Shown in pieces: positions 46,689 to 55,355 of a stretch of 64,000 nucleotides of DNA. This DNA is from Rickettsia typhi (GTDB lineage: Bacteria; Pseudomonadota; Alphaproteobacteria; Rickettsiales; Rickettsiaceae). The translations under genes and the position numbers were made by a program. The notes under the pieces are model-generated. The model had not been told where the DNA came from. It did no database searches and saw only the letters and a program-made list of their open reading frames with translations. Within the stretch, counting starts at the first letter, position 1, and every line of letters starts with the position of its first letter. The stretch lies in assembly GCA_945865485.1 (NCBI GenBank), contig CAMBEC010000007.1:1-64000 (forward strand). Direction: 5' to 3'.

Positions 46689-47459
46689 ATGAAAGTAGTG
46701 ATATTAGCCGGTGGGTTTGGTACTCGCCTTAGTGAAGAGACGGACGTACGCCCAAAGCCAATGGTTGAAATAGGAGGGCGTCCGATACTTTGGCACATAA
46801 TGAAGATATACACCCATTATGGGTTTAGTGATTTTACTATCGCTCTTGGTTATAAAGCTGATTTTATTAAAAAATATTTCTTAGAATATGTTAATTATTC
46901 TGGTAATTTAACACTTCAAATAAAAGAAGGTGAGTGTAAAATATTACAACGTGAACAGGAAGAGTGGGTCATTCACCTAGAGGATACGGGTTTAAGTACT
47001 GGTACAGGTGGACGTATTAAAAAACTAGCGCATTTGATTAATGATGAGCCGTTTATGGTTACATACGGCGATGGGGTATCTGATATTAACATTGAAAAAC
47101 TTCTAGATTATCACAAAAAACGCGGTAAATTGGTTACCATAACTGCTGTTCGTCCGCCTGCGCGTTACGGAGGTTTATATATGGAAAATGGCTTGGTGAC
47201 AAGTTTTACTGAGAAACCGCAAACTGGTGAGGGATGGATAAACGGGGGGTTTATGGTATGTGAACCAAAAGTGTTGGATATGATCAAAGGAATAGAAAGT
47301 TCTTTAGAGTCTGAGCTGCTTGAAACACTAGCTTCTCAAGGGGAGCTAGCTGCATATTGTCATGATGGTTTTTGGCAATGTATGGATACATTGCGGGATT
47401 TAAAATATTTAGAAAATTTATGGACATCAGGAAAGGCACCTTGGAAAATTTGGGAATAA
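46689..47459 (+). CDS. rfbF: glucose-1-phosphate cytidylyltransferase
   Basis: 256 residues from ATG 46689, preceded by GGAG; upstream in-frame sequence runs through the promoter and is not used. MKVVILAGGFGTRLSEETD is the nucleotide-binding start, and RPKPMVEIGGRPILWHIM, WINGGFMVCEPKV and FWQCMDTLRD are family blocks. Makes CDP-glucose from CTP and glucose-1-phosphate. First gene of a CDP-sugar pathway; it overlaps rfbG. Confidence 0.94.
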   Translation: MKVVILAGGFGTRLSEETDVRPKPMVEIGGRPILWHIMKIYTHYGFSDFTIALGYKADFIKKYFLEYVNYSGNLTLQIKEGECKILQREQEEWVIHLEDTGLSTGTGGRIKKLAHLINDEPFMVTYGDGVSDINIEKLLDYHKKRGKLVTITAVRPPARYGGLYMENGLVTSFTEKPQTGEGWINGGFMVCEPKVLDMIKGIESSLESELLETLASQGELAAYCHDGFWQCMDTLRDLKYLENLWTSGKAPWKIWE

Positions 47460-48439
47460 AGAAGTTTTGGCAAGATAAACGTGTATTAGTAACTGGAGGC
47501 AGTGGTCTTGTTGGAGGGTGGCTCGTTGAGGAATTGCTTTCTCAAGGAGCTGAAGTTATTGTCCTTTTAAGAGATTGGGTTCCTGGGTCTAGGCTTTTAT
47601 CAAAAAATAGCCTTAGTAAGGCAATCATAGTAAGAGGAGATTTAGCTGATACTAATAAACTAGAGAGAATATTAGCTGAGTATGAGGTTCAGTTTGTAAT
47701 GCATTTGGCGGCCCAAACTATTGTTCCGATTGCCAATAAAAATCCTCTTTCAACATTTGAGTCGAATATTACTGGCACATGGAATTTGCTTGAAGCTTGT
47801 CGTCAGGTAAAATCAGTTTCTTCTATTGTTGTTGCCTCATCAGACAAAGCTTATGGTGATATTCCAGAATTGCCATACAAAGAAACCATGCCGCTTGGAG
47901 CTGTTTATCCCTATGATGTTAGCAAGGCTTGCTCTGATATGATAAGTTACAGCTATGCAAAAACTTTTGATTTACCTGTAGCAATAACTAGATGCGGTAA
48001 TTTTTTTGGTGGCGGTGATTTGAATTGGAATCGTATTATTCCTGGTACTATAAGATCTGTTATAAGAGGAGAACGTCCAGTTATTCGTTCTGATGGCACA
48101 TTAATTCGAGATTATATTTATATTGAAGACGCTGTCAGCAGTTATATGGTTTTAGCAGAAGCATTATCAAAGGATATAAAATTAAGAGGAGAAGCTTTTA
48201 ATTTTTCTAATGAGACACAAAAAACGGTTGTTGAATTAACTGATATTATCTTAAAATTACTGGATTCTGGATTAAAGCCAGTTATACAAGGTGAAAATCA
48301 CGGTGAAATACAGGCGCAGTATTTGGATTGTACCAAAGCTAAGCAAATATTAGGGTGGTCAGCACGATTTAGTTTAAATAAAGGATTAGAAAAAACAGTT
48401 GAGTGGTATAAAGAATATTTTGAGAAAGAAAATGTTTAA
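47420..48439 (+). CDS. rfbG: CDP-glucose 4,6-dehydratase
   Basis: 339 residues from ATG 47420; a TTG at 47450 is another possible start, both overlapping rfbF. An extended short-chain dehydrogenase: NAD site VTGGSGLVGGWL, catalytic serine in VASSDKAYGD, YxxxK as YPYDVSK, and the CDP-sugar family block FGGGDLNWNRIIPGTIRSV. Converts CDP-glucose to CDP-4-keto-6-deoxyglucose. Confidence 0.93.
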   Translation: MDIRKGTLENLGIKKFWQDKRVLVTGGSGLVGGWLVEELLSQGAEVIVLLRDWVPGSRLLSKNSLSKAIIVRGDLADTNKLERILAEYEVQFVMHLAAQTIVPIANKNPLSTFESNITGTWNLLEACRQVKSVSSIVVASSDKAYGDIPELPYKETMPLGAVYPYDVSKACSDMISYSYAKTFDLPVAITRCGNFFGGGDLNWNRIIPGTIRSVIRGERPVIRSDGTLIRDYIYIEDAVSSYMVLAEALSKDIKLRGEAFNFSNETQKTVVELTDIILKLLDSGLKPVIQGENHGEIQAQYLDCTKAKQILGWSARFSLNKGLEKTVEWYKEYFEKENV

Positions 48440-49643
48440 ATGTAGGGCTTGTAATTCTAGCAGTGTTGAATCGATTATAGGCTTAGGAAAATTACCTCTT
48501 GCTAATGCCTTGTTATCCTCCATTGAACAAGTCAAAGAAGCTAGGCACAATTTAGAAGTAATGTTGTGTAGAGATTGTGGCTTGGCGCAGCTTAGAGACT
48601 TAGTTGATCCAAAAGAGTTGTTTTCAAATTATGTCTATTTTTCTTCTAATTCTGATACGATGTTAAAGTCTGCTAAGGAGTTGGTTGAAAGAATTATACC
48701 TACTCTCCCTAAAGATGCTTATATAATTGAGGTTGCTAGTAATGATGGATATTTGTTGAAGAATTATATTAATAACAACATTAATGCTTTAGGTATAGAT
48801 CCGGCTAAGAATATTGCTAAGATTGCCAACGATAATGGTATACCAACTTTAAATGATTTTTTTAGTGAAGATTTAGCCACCAAGCTTGCTAGTGAAGGAA
48901 AAAAAGCCGATATTATTCACGCAAATAATGTATTTGCCCATGTTCCGGATATTAAAGGTTTTATCAAAGGAGTAAAACTTCTGTTGAAACCTCACGGTAA
49001 GGCTGTTATTGAGGTTCCTTATTTCCTTGATTTAGTAGAAAAACTTGAGTTTGATACTATTTATCACGAGCACGTATTTTATTTTTCTATAAAACCTTTA
49101 AAAAAGGTTTTCGAGCGTTATGGCCTAGAACTATTTGATATTGAAGAAACAAAGCTACATGGAGGAACTGTTCGTTTATATATAGGGCATACTGATGCTC
49201 ACAATGTGAGTTCTATTGTTACTGAAATGATAAAAAAAGAAGAAGATGCAAATCTTTACAACCATGATACTTTTGTTAAATTTATGAATAGAGTTAACCA
49301 ACTAAAACAGGATCTCAATCACTTAATTAGCAAATTAAAAAATAATGGGGCAAGAATAGCTGCATATGGTGCATCAGCTAAAGGCACTACGTTACTGAAT
49401 TATTTTGGTTTAGATAGAACTCATTTAGATTTTGTAGTTGATCGTAGCCCGGTAAAACAAGGATTATTCACACCTGGGACACATATTAAAATTATGGATC
49501 CTAGTTCTCTTGTTAACGAAAATATAAGTCATGCATTGCTTCTTACTTGGAATTTTGCGGATGAGATTAGGCAGCAACAGCAAGAATTTATCAACAGAGG
49601 TGGAAAATTTATTATTCCTCTTCCAGAAGCGTATGTCGTGTAA
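48432..49643 (+). CDS. sugar C-methyltransferase (Zn-binding N-terminus)
   Basis: 403 residues from ATG 48432, overlapping the rfbG stop. Zinc cysteines CRAC (4-7) and CRDC near 50 begin the protein. The central methyltransferase domain has IEVASNDGYLLKNY and HANNVFAHVPDIKGF. The C-terminal Rossmann domain has AAYGASAKGTTLLNYF and ALLLTWNFADEI. This three-part plan matches NDP-4-ketohexose C-methyltransferases (TylCIII/NovU-like), so the cluster's sugar is probably C-methylated. Substrate inferred from neighbours. Confidence 0.85.
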   Translation: MFKCRACNSSSVESIIGLGKLPLANALLSSIEQVKEARHNLEVMLCRDCGLAQLRDLVDPKELFSNYVYFSSNSDTMLKSAKELVERIIPTLPKDAYIIEVASNDGYLLKNYINNNINALGIDPAKNIAKIANDNGIPTLNDFFSEDLATKLASEGKKADIIHANNVFAHVPDIKGFIKGVKLLLKPHGKAVIEVPYFLDLVEKLEFDTIYHEHVFYFSIKPLKKVFERYGLELFDIEETKLHGGTVRLYIGHTDAHNVSSIVTEMIKKEEDANLYNHDTFVKFMNRVNQLKQDLNHLISKLKNNGARIAAYGASAKGTTLLNYFGLDRTHLDFVVDRSPVKQGLFTPGTHIKIMDPSSLVNENISHALLLTWNFADEIRQQQQEFINRGGKFIIPLPEAYVV

Positions 49644-50113
49644 TGAAATTTACTCCTCTAAGTGTAATTGGCGCGTATTTAATAGAATTGGAGCTTAAGG
49701 TTGACGAAAGAGGAAGCTTTGCCAGGACTTTTTGTACTAAGGAGTTTGAAAAACATGGATTAGTAACAAATTTTGTCCAAATGAGTACAAGTTTTAATTA
49801 CCATAAAGGGCAAATTCGTGGCATGCATTATCAAGAAGATCCATATGCCGAGACAAAGATTGTACGTTGTACAAGGGGCTCTATTTATGATATTATGCTT
49901 GACTTACGTAAAGACTCGCCAACACTTAATAAGTGGAGTGGGGAAATATTGTCAGCAACAAATGGCAAAATGCTGTATATTCCTAAAGGTGTTGCTCATG
50001 GGTATAAAACTTTGGAAGATAATACAGAAATTTTTTATATGATGGATGAATATTATAAACCTGAAGCGGCTTGTGAAATTCAAGTTCCATCTTTCTTAGC
50101 AGAGTACAGATAG
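49643..50113 (+). CDS. NDP-4-keto-6-deoxyhexose 3,5-epimerase-like cupin
   Basis: 156 residues. RmlC/RfbC-family cupin: DERGSFARTF, RGMHYQEDPY (base His62), VRCTRGSIYDIMLDLR and IPKGVAHGYKTLED. In this context it should epimerise the CDP-4-keto sugar rather than dTDP-rhamnose, because no rfbA/B/D are nearby. TAATG junction with the previous gene. Confidence 0.88.
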   Translation: MKFTPLSVIGAYLIELELKVDERGSFARTFCTKEFEKHGLVTNFVQMSTSFNYHKGQIRGMHYQEDPYAETKIVRCTRGSIYDIMLDLRKDSPTLNKWSGEILSATNGKMLYIPKGVAHGYKTLEDNTEIFYMMDEYYKPEAACEIQVPSFLAEYR

Positions 50114-50970
50114 TGAAATATTATAATTCTTATTCAACTGAGTTATTAGAAAAAGGATATGTGCATATAAAATCTTTTTATAAAGTAGATCAGATAAAGC
50201 AAATCAATCAAAAAATTATCCAAGTTATTAATTCTGTCTCCTCTTTTTATTTAGGAAACAGTTGCGAAGATATTAGCTTAGAAGGCGGTGCTATAAATAA
50301 AATATTGCAACATATGCAATACAACCGTAGAGATTTAATTAGTATAATTTATGACGCTGTAAAGACTATACCTGAATTTTGTAGGCTAGTTTCTTCTGAG
50401 CAAAATATAGAATTAGCAAAATTAATGAGAACAACTGATTCCATAGGGATTACTCGAGGGGGTGAAGGTATTCGTATGGATCTTCCAAGGGAAGAAAAAT
50501 TTATGGCCCCATGGCATCAAGATTATTTATCTCAATTTGGTAGTTATGATGGGTTAGTTTTTTGGGCCCCGTTAGTAAATATTACGCAAGATATCGGGCC
50601 CATTAAAGTATTGATAAATTCGCATAAAGAAGGATTGCTTCCGGTATATTATGAAAATACTGAATCAATTAATACCGCCTATGGAATGAGAATATGTGAT
50701 GAAGAGAAATTGATAAAACAATATGAAGATGTAGACCTTATTTGTGAAGTAGGTGATTTGTTAATTATTGATTTTAAAACTATCCATAAATCGGGGTTTA
50801 ATGTATCAGATAAAGTTCGTTGGAGTATGCAAATTAGGTATTTTAACTTTAATGACCCTTTAGGAGTTTCAAAAGGGTGGCCTAGTGGTTTAACTACAGG
50901 TAAGAAACTTTCTCAAATACATCCTGAGCTATTATTAAGTAAAATAAAGGAGAAACCAAATGTCAACTAA
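50113..50970 (+). CDS. phytanoyl-CoA dioxygenase (PhyH)-family protein
   Basis: 285 residues starting at GTG. The Fe(II)/2-oxoglutarate facial triad is visible: His135-x-Asp137 in APWHQDYLS and distal His225 in FKTIHKSGF, with Arg235 for 2-oxoglutarate. PhyH enzymes hydroxylate varied small substrates; in glycan clusters they may hydroxylate a sugar or its acyl group. Start overlaps the preceding stop by one base. Confidence 0.85.
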   Translation: MKYYNSYSTELLEKGYVHIKSFYKVDQIKQINQKIIQVINSVSSFYLGNSCEDISLEGGAINKILQHMQYNRRDLISIIYDAVKTIPEFCRLVSSEQNIELAKLMRTTDSIGITRGGEGIRMDLPREEKFMAPWHQDYLSQFGSYDGLVFWAPLVNITQDIGPIKVLINSHKEGLLPVYYENTESINTAYGMRICDEEKLIKQYEDVDLICEVGDLLIIDFKTIHKSGFNVSDKVRWSMQIRYFNFNDPLGVSKGWPSGLTTGKKLSQIHPELLLSKIKEKPNVN

Positions 50971-52135
50971 TTGCAATATTTGTCAATCAAAAGATATAAC
51001 AAATATATACCAGTTCTCAGATAGAGCTATTACTTCGATCTGTAGTGAAAAAAAACAGAATAGTAATGTTCATTTTTGTAATTATTGTACTCATGTCTTA
51101 ACAGACCCTCTTGAAGATATAGATCATTTCTATGCAGAAACATATGACATTAATATGGGAAGTGAAGAAGAAGACCAGCTTTTAAAAATTGTAGATGGTG
51201 AAAAAATCTATAGGTATTCATATCAAGCTGATACTATGATAAAGAAATTAGAGTTAAATGCTAAAACGAATTATAAAATTCTTGATTTTGGCGCTGCCAA
51301 GGCTTCTACTCTAAGGAAAATACATGAGAAGTTTCCCAATATAAATCCTTACGTTTATGATGTAAGCGATAAATACAAACATTTTTGGGATAATTTTATA
51401 AAAAAAGATGCTCAGTTTATCAAAGTAATAGATAAGAAATTTCAAGCAAGCTTTGATGTAGTATGCTCATTTTTTATGTTAGAACATGTTGCTGAGCCTG
51501 TTGAAATACTTAAAACACAATATTCTTTGCTTAAAGATGGAGGAATTGTTTATTTTGTAATTCCAAATTTGTATAAGAATACAGCAGACTTATTAGTTTT
51601 AGATCATATTAATCATTTTTCACAAAATTCGTTACTATACATGATGGAAAAACTAGGATTTATGAATATTGTTATTGATGAGCAAATTAATGATGGTTGG
51701 TTTGTTGTTACAGCCGTTAAAAAGGAAGATAACAGAAAATTAATAACATCCCATGATTCCCCTATTCATAAAGCTGAAATTGCCCAACTATTTTTGCAAG
51801 CAAAGGGAATTGCTGATTATTGGAACAATGCCTGCATTCAAGTAAGTAATTTTGATACTAGTGAAAATTTTGCTATTTATGGAGCAGGTTTTTACGGCAG
51901 TTATATAGCTCTTAATTTGAAACCTCATCTTAAAGCTTCATATTTTGTTGATCAAAATAAATTTTTACAAGGAAAGACAATACATGATGTTAAAGTAGTA
52001 TCTCCCCATAACCTTCCTAAGGATATAAAGAGAGTACTTGTAGGAATTAATCCTCTTGTTGCGGAAGAAGCAATTAATTCTGTTAGTGATTGGAAAGATA
52101 GAGATATTAAATTTGATTATTTGTTTAAGCAATGA
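50960..52135 (+). CDS. SAM methyltransferase with Zn-binding N-terminus
   Basis: 391 residues. N-terminal zinc motif CNIC at 5-8 and a second CNYC. Methyltransferase domain: ILDFGAAKASTLRKI, SFFMLEHVAEPVEIL and GGIVYFVIPNL. C-terminal Rossmann-like part: FAIYGAGFYGSYIALNL. The same plan as the enzyme at 48.4 kb but diverged, so it may methylate a second position or act on another intermediate. Overlaps the PhyH gene by 11 bases. Confidence 0.82.
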   Translation: MSTNCNICQSKDITNIYQFSDRAITSICSEKKQNSNVHFCNYCTHVLTDPLEDIDHFYAETYDINMGSEEEDQLLKIVDGEKIYRYSYQADTMIKKLELNAKTNYKILDFGAAKASTLRKIHEKFPNINPYVYDVSDKYKHFWDNFIKKDAQFIKVIDKKFQASFDVVCSFFMLEHVAEPVEILKTQYSLLKDGGIVYFVIPNLYKNTADLLVLDHINHFSQNSLLYMMEKLGFMNIVIDEQINDGWFVVTAVKKEDNRKLITSHDSPIHKAEIAQLFLQAKGIADYWNNACIQVSNFDTSENFAIYGAGFYGSYIALNLKPHLKASYFVDQNKFLQGKTIHDVKVVSPHNLPKDIKRVLVGINPLVAEEAINSVSDWKDRDIKFDYLFKQ

Positions 52136-52794
52136 AAGTTATTTTATTTGGTGCATCTAACTTTAGTAAATCTGTAGATTTTTACCTATCTAGAGAAAGT
52201 AATTATAAAATTGTGGCCTATACAGATAATAAAAAGGCGCTAGAGGGTAATAGTGAATTTAATGGTAAACCATTGTGTAGCTTTGATTTAGTAGAGAAGA
52301 TATACCCTCCAACTGAATTTAAAATGTTTGTAGCAGTTGGATACGTGAAATTAAATGCTATTAGGAAATATTTTATAGAAAAAGCAATAGAAAAGGGATA
52401 CGAATTAATAAACCATATATCACCCACTTCTATATACTGGGAGGATCTTATTTTAGGACAAAATATCTTTATATTTGAAGGAAATATTGTTCAACCTGAG
52501 GTGCAAATTGGTACGGGAGTTATTTTAGGTAGGGGGAATTCAATTGGTCACGGATCAATAATAGGAGATTATGCCTTTCTAGCCAATAGGACGGTCTTGT
52601 GTGGAAATTGCTATATTGGGTCTGGAAGCTTTGTAGGGAGTAATGCTACAATTTGTGACGACGTAATAATAGCAGAAAGAAATTTAATCGGGGCAAACTG
52701 CTTGATCAGAAAAAATACAAAACCAGCGGCAGTATATGTTCAAGAAGCTGCAAAGGAGCTTGATAAAGATTCAAGTGCATTTTTCAATTGGTAA
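52132..52794 (+). CDS. NeuD/PglD-type sugar O- or N-acyltransferase
   Basis: 220 residues. N-terminal Rossmann part (VILFGASNFSKSVDFYL) then a left-handed beta-helix of hexapeptide repeats (about 95-200, for example IGTGVILGRGNSIGHGSIIG), the acetyl-CoA-dependent acyltransferase plan. It should acylate the amino or hydroxyl group of the cluster sugar. ATGA overlap with the previous gene. Confidence 0.85.
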   Translation: MKVILFGASNFSKSVDFYLSRESNYKIVAYTDNKKALEGNSEFNGKPLCSFDLVEKIYPPTEFKMFVAVGYVKLNAIRKYFIEKAIEKGYELINHISPTSIYWEDLILGQNIFIFEGNIVQPEVQIGTGVILGRGNSIGHGSIIGDYAFLANRTVLCGNCYIGSGSFVGSNATICDDVIIAERNLIGANCLIRKNTKPAAVYVQEAAKELDKDSSAFFNW

Positions 52795-52808
52795 TTGGGA
52801 GTAATTTT

Positions 52809-53522
52809 GTGAAAGCTGTTATTTCTCAACCAATGTTTTTTCCTTGGCACGGAGTTTTTGCTCAAGCAAAAGAATGTGACCTATTTATGCATCTTGTTGA
52901 CGTTCAAATGCCCGGTGGTCAAAGTTTTATGCATAGAGTGCAGCTTAAAGGAAAAAATGGAATTTTCTGGTGGGGTATTCCAATAGATAGATCTGGTTTT
53001 CCTAAACAAATTAAGGATATAAAAGTTCAGTTACTAGATAGTTGGTTAAACAAATCAATAAAAACTATCGAACAAATATATACGGGGCTAAAATTTAAGA
53101 ACGATGTGCTTGATATATTTAATTTAGTTTTTTCTCAAAAAGAAAAGTACTTATATGAAATAAATATAAAAGCCTTTGAACTGATATGCAAATATCTTAA
53201 TATAGTGCCTAAATTTTATATAAAAGATGTTATGCACTTAGATGAAAATCCTTCAGTAAGATTACAGAAATCTCTTAATCAGGAAGGGGCTACGATATAC
53301 ATAACAGGTCATGGTGCAAAAAACTATCTGGATCATATGCTTCTTGAAAGAAATGGTATATCAGTAAAATATATAGAGTATAATATTGAGCCATATGAAC
53401 AATATGGTGCGAATTTTGACCAGTATGTATCAATTCTTGATCTAATTGCTCATAAGGGACCAGAATCTAGTAACTATCTGAAATCTAAATTTATTCCGTG
53501 GAGAGAATTTATAAATGAGTGA
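52809..53522 (+). CDS. WbqC-family protein
   Basis: 237 residues from GTG 52809, with GGGAG 7 bases upstream; the TTG at 52788 lies inside the previous gene. The start VKAVISQPMFFPWHGVFAQA and IYITGHGAKNYLD are typical of WbqC-like proteins found in O-antigen clusters. These are proposed acyltransferase-like enzymes for amino-sugar decoration; the reaction is not established. Co-occurrence with aminotransferase and NeuD genes fits. Confidence 0.85.
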   Translation: MKAVISQPMFFPWHGVFAQAKECDLFMHLVDVQMPGGQSFMHRVQLKGKNGIFWWGIPIDRSGFPKQIKDIKVQLLDSWLNKSIKTIEQIYTGLKFKNDVLDIFNLVFSQKEKYLYEINIKAFELICKYLNIVPKFYIKDVMHLDENPSVRLQKSLNQEGATIYITGHGAKNYLDHMLLERNGISVKYIEYNIEPYEQYGANFDQYVSILDLIAHKGPESSNYLKSKFIPWREFINE

Positions 53523-54249
53523 TGTGCAATCTTTTCTTGATGCAAGAGTAGTAAGTATAGAAAAACTTGCTAAAAACAAACAGCTTAGGAATACTTCTCT
53601 TTCTTTTATTAAAGATTGTGGAGCATTGGGATACCAGTATAACTTTGATTGGTTAGGAGTGCCTATTATTCAGGTCCCTCAAGATATAGTTGCTATTCAA
53701 GAAATTATCTGGAAAACAAAGCCGGATGTAATTATTGAAACTGGAGTTGCGCGTGGAGGATCTTTAATTTTAAGTGCTTCCATACTCCATTTATTGAATG
53801 GAAATGGTAAGGTGATAGGCGTTGATATTGATATTAGGGATCACAATCGTGCCGCTATAGAAAGTCATTCGTTAGCTTTTAGGATTAACTTAATTCAAGG
53901 GTCATCTATAGAGCCATCAACAATTGAGCAGGTAAATAATTTTATTAAAGCTGAAGATAAAGTAATGGTTATTCTCGATTCTAATCATACTCATGAACAT
54001 GTTTTAAAAGAGCTTAATCTCTATAGCCCATTAGTTACAAAAGATTGTTATCTTATTGTTATGGATACGCTCGTTGATGATATGCCAGATGATTATTTTA
54101 AGGATCGGTCTTGGGGGAAAAATAATAATCCCAAAACTGCTGTTCATGAATTTCTAAAAAGTTCAGATAGATTTGAAATTAATGAATCAATGCATAATAA
54201 ATTATTAATTACAGTCGCTCCGGATGGTTATTTGAAATGCGTAAAATAG
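53515..54249 (+). CDS. CmcI-like (cephalosporin hydroxylase family) methyltransferase
   Basis: 244 residues. Family blocks WLGVPIIQVPQDIVAIQEII, VIIETGVARGGSLILSASIL (SAM site), VIGVDIDIRDHNR and VILDSNHTHEHVLKEL. Despite the family name, members in glycan clusters are thought to be O-methyltransferases. Overlaps the previous gene by 8 bases and the next by 13. Confidence 0.87.
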   Translation: MSDVQSFLDARVVSIEKLAKNKQLRNTSLSFIKDCGALGYQYNFDWLGVPIIQVPQDIVAIQEIIWKTKPDVIIETGVARGGSLILSASILHLLNGNGKVIGVDIDIRDHNRAAIESHSLAFRINLIQGSSIEPSTIEQVNNFIKAEDKVMVILDSNHTHEHVLKELNLYSPLVTKDCYLIVMDTLVDDMPDDYFKDRSWGKNNNPKTAVHEFLKSSDRFEINESMHNKLLITVAPDGYLKCVK

Positions 54250-55343
54250 CTATTGCAGGCCCATCGATCACCGAAAAGGAGATAGATTATGTAACGGATG
54301 CAATAACAAATGGATGGTATGAGCATGCAAATGATTATATTAATAGATTTGAAGATGCATTTAAAGCTTACTTAGGGCGTAAATACGCCATATCATTACC
54401 CTCTTGTACCTCCGGGTTACACTTGAGTTTACTTGCCCTAGGAGTTGGTCCTGGTGATGAAGTTATTGTTCCTGATGCCACATGGATCGCTTCTGCTGCA
54501 CCAATAACATATGTTGGAGCAACGCCAATATTTGCTGATATTGAACCAAATACATGGTGTATCTCAGCGAAAACAATAAAACCACTTATTAATAGTAAAA
54601 CAAAGGCAATTATAGCTGTAAATCTGTATGGTCATATGCCAAGCTATGACGATCTTATCCAGCTGGGTATTCCTATAATAGAAGATGCTGCAGAATCGAT
54701 CGGATCAAAATATAATAATAAATTATCTGGTACTTTTGGAGTTACTAGCTGTTTTAGTTTTCATGGTTCTAAAACCTTGACAACAGGGGAAGGTGGAATG
54801 CTTGTAACTGACGATGATGAGATTTATAAAAAATGTATGATATTGAGAGATCATGGTAGGTTACCTGGGGATATTATGTTTCGTAATATTCAAGTTGGTT
54901 ATAAATATAAAATGTCTGCTCTGCAAGCTGCATTGGGTCTTGCTCAACTAGAGAGAATTGAAGAATTAGTTGATCACAAAAGGAAAATTTATAGTTTATA
55001 TAAAGATAATCTTGCAAACATTAGTTCTATAAGTCTTAATCCTTATGAAGATAACACATTTAATAGTTATTGGATGATAACTATAACCTTAGACAAAGCT
55101 TTAAAAATTACGAAAGAGCAATTTATAGAACATTTGCAATTACATGAAATACCATCTAGGCCTTTTTTCTACCCACTTAGTTCGTTAGAGGCTTATAAAC
55201 ACTTAAGTAACTCTTATAAATTACAAAATCTAAATTCATATGAAATATCCAGCTATTCTGTTAACTTGCCAAGTTCTTATCGCTTAACAACAAGTGACGT
55301 CGCATATATTTGTGGAGTTATCAAAGAACTAATAGGTAATTAA
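54237..55343 (+). CDS. DegT/DnrJ/EryC1 sugar aminotransferase
   Basis: 368 residues. PLP-binding Lys179 in SFHGSKTLTTGEGGM, with the cofactor Asp in IIEDAAESIG. The lysine is retained, so it is a transaminase rather than an RfbH-type dehydrase, which has His. It should install an amino group on the 4-keto sugar, the likely target for the NeuD and WbqC enzymes. Confidence 0.92.
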   Translation: MRKIAIAGPSITEKEIDYVTDAITNGWYEHANDYINRFEDAFKAYLGRKYAISLPSCTSGLHLSLLALGVGPGDEVIVPDATWIASAAPITYVGATPIFADIEPNTWCISAKTIKPLINSKTKAIIAVNLYGHMPSYDDLIQLGIPIIEDAAESIGSKYNNKLSGTFGVTSCFSFHGSKTLTTGEGGMLVTDDDEIYKKCMILRDHGRLPGDIMFRNIQVGYKYKMSALQAALGLAQLERIEELVDHKRKIYSLYKDNLANISSISLNPYEDNTFNSYWMITITLDKALKITKEQFIEHLQLHEIPSRPFFYPLSSLEAYKHLSNSYKLQNLNSYEISSYSVNLPSSYRLTTSDVAYICGVIKELIGN

Positions 55344-55355
55344 GAGCTAGATATT

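Noticed and set aside
54237..55343. DegT-family gene as RfbH-type 3-dehydrase
   Set aside because: The cofactor lysine (SKT) is retained, whereas RfbH/DdhC enzymes have His and an iron-sulfur site.
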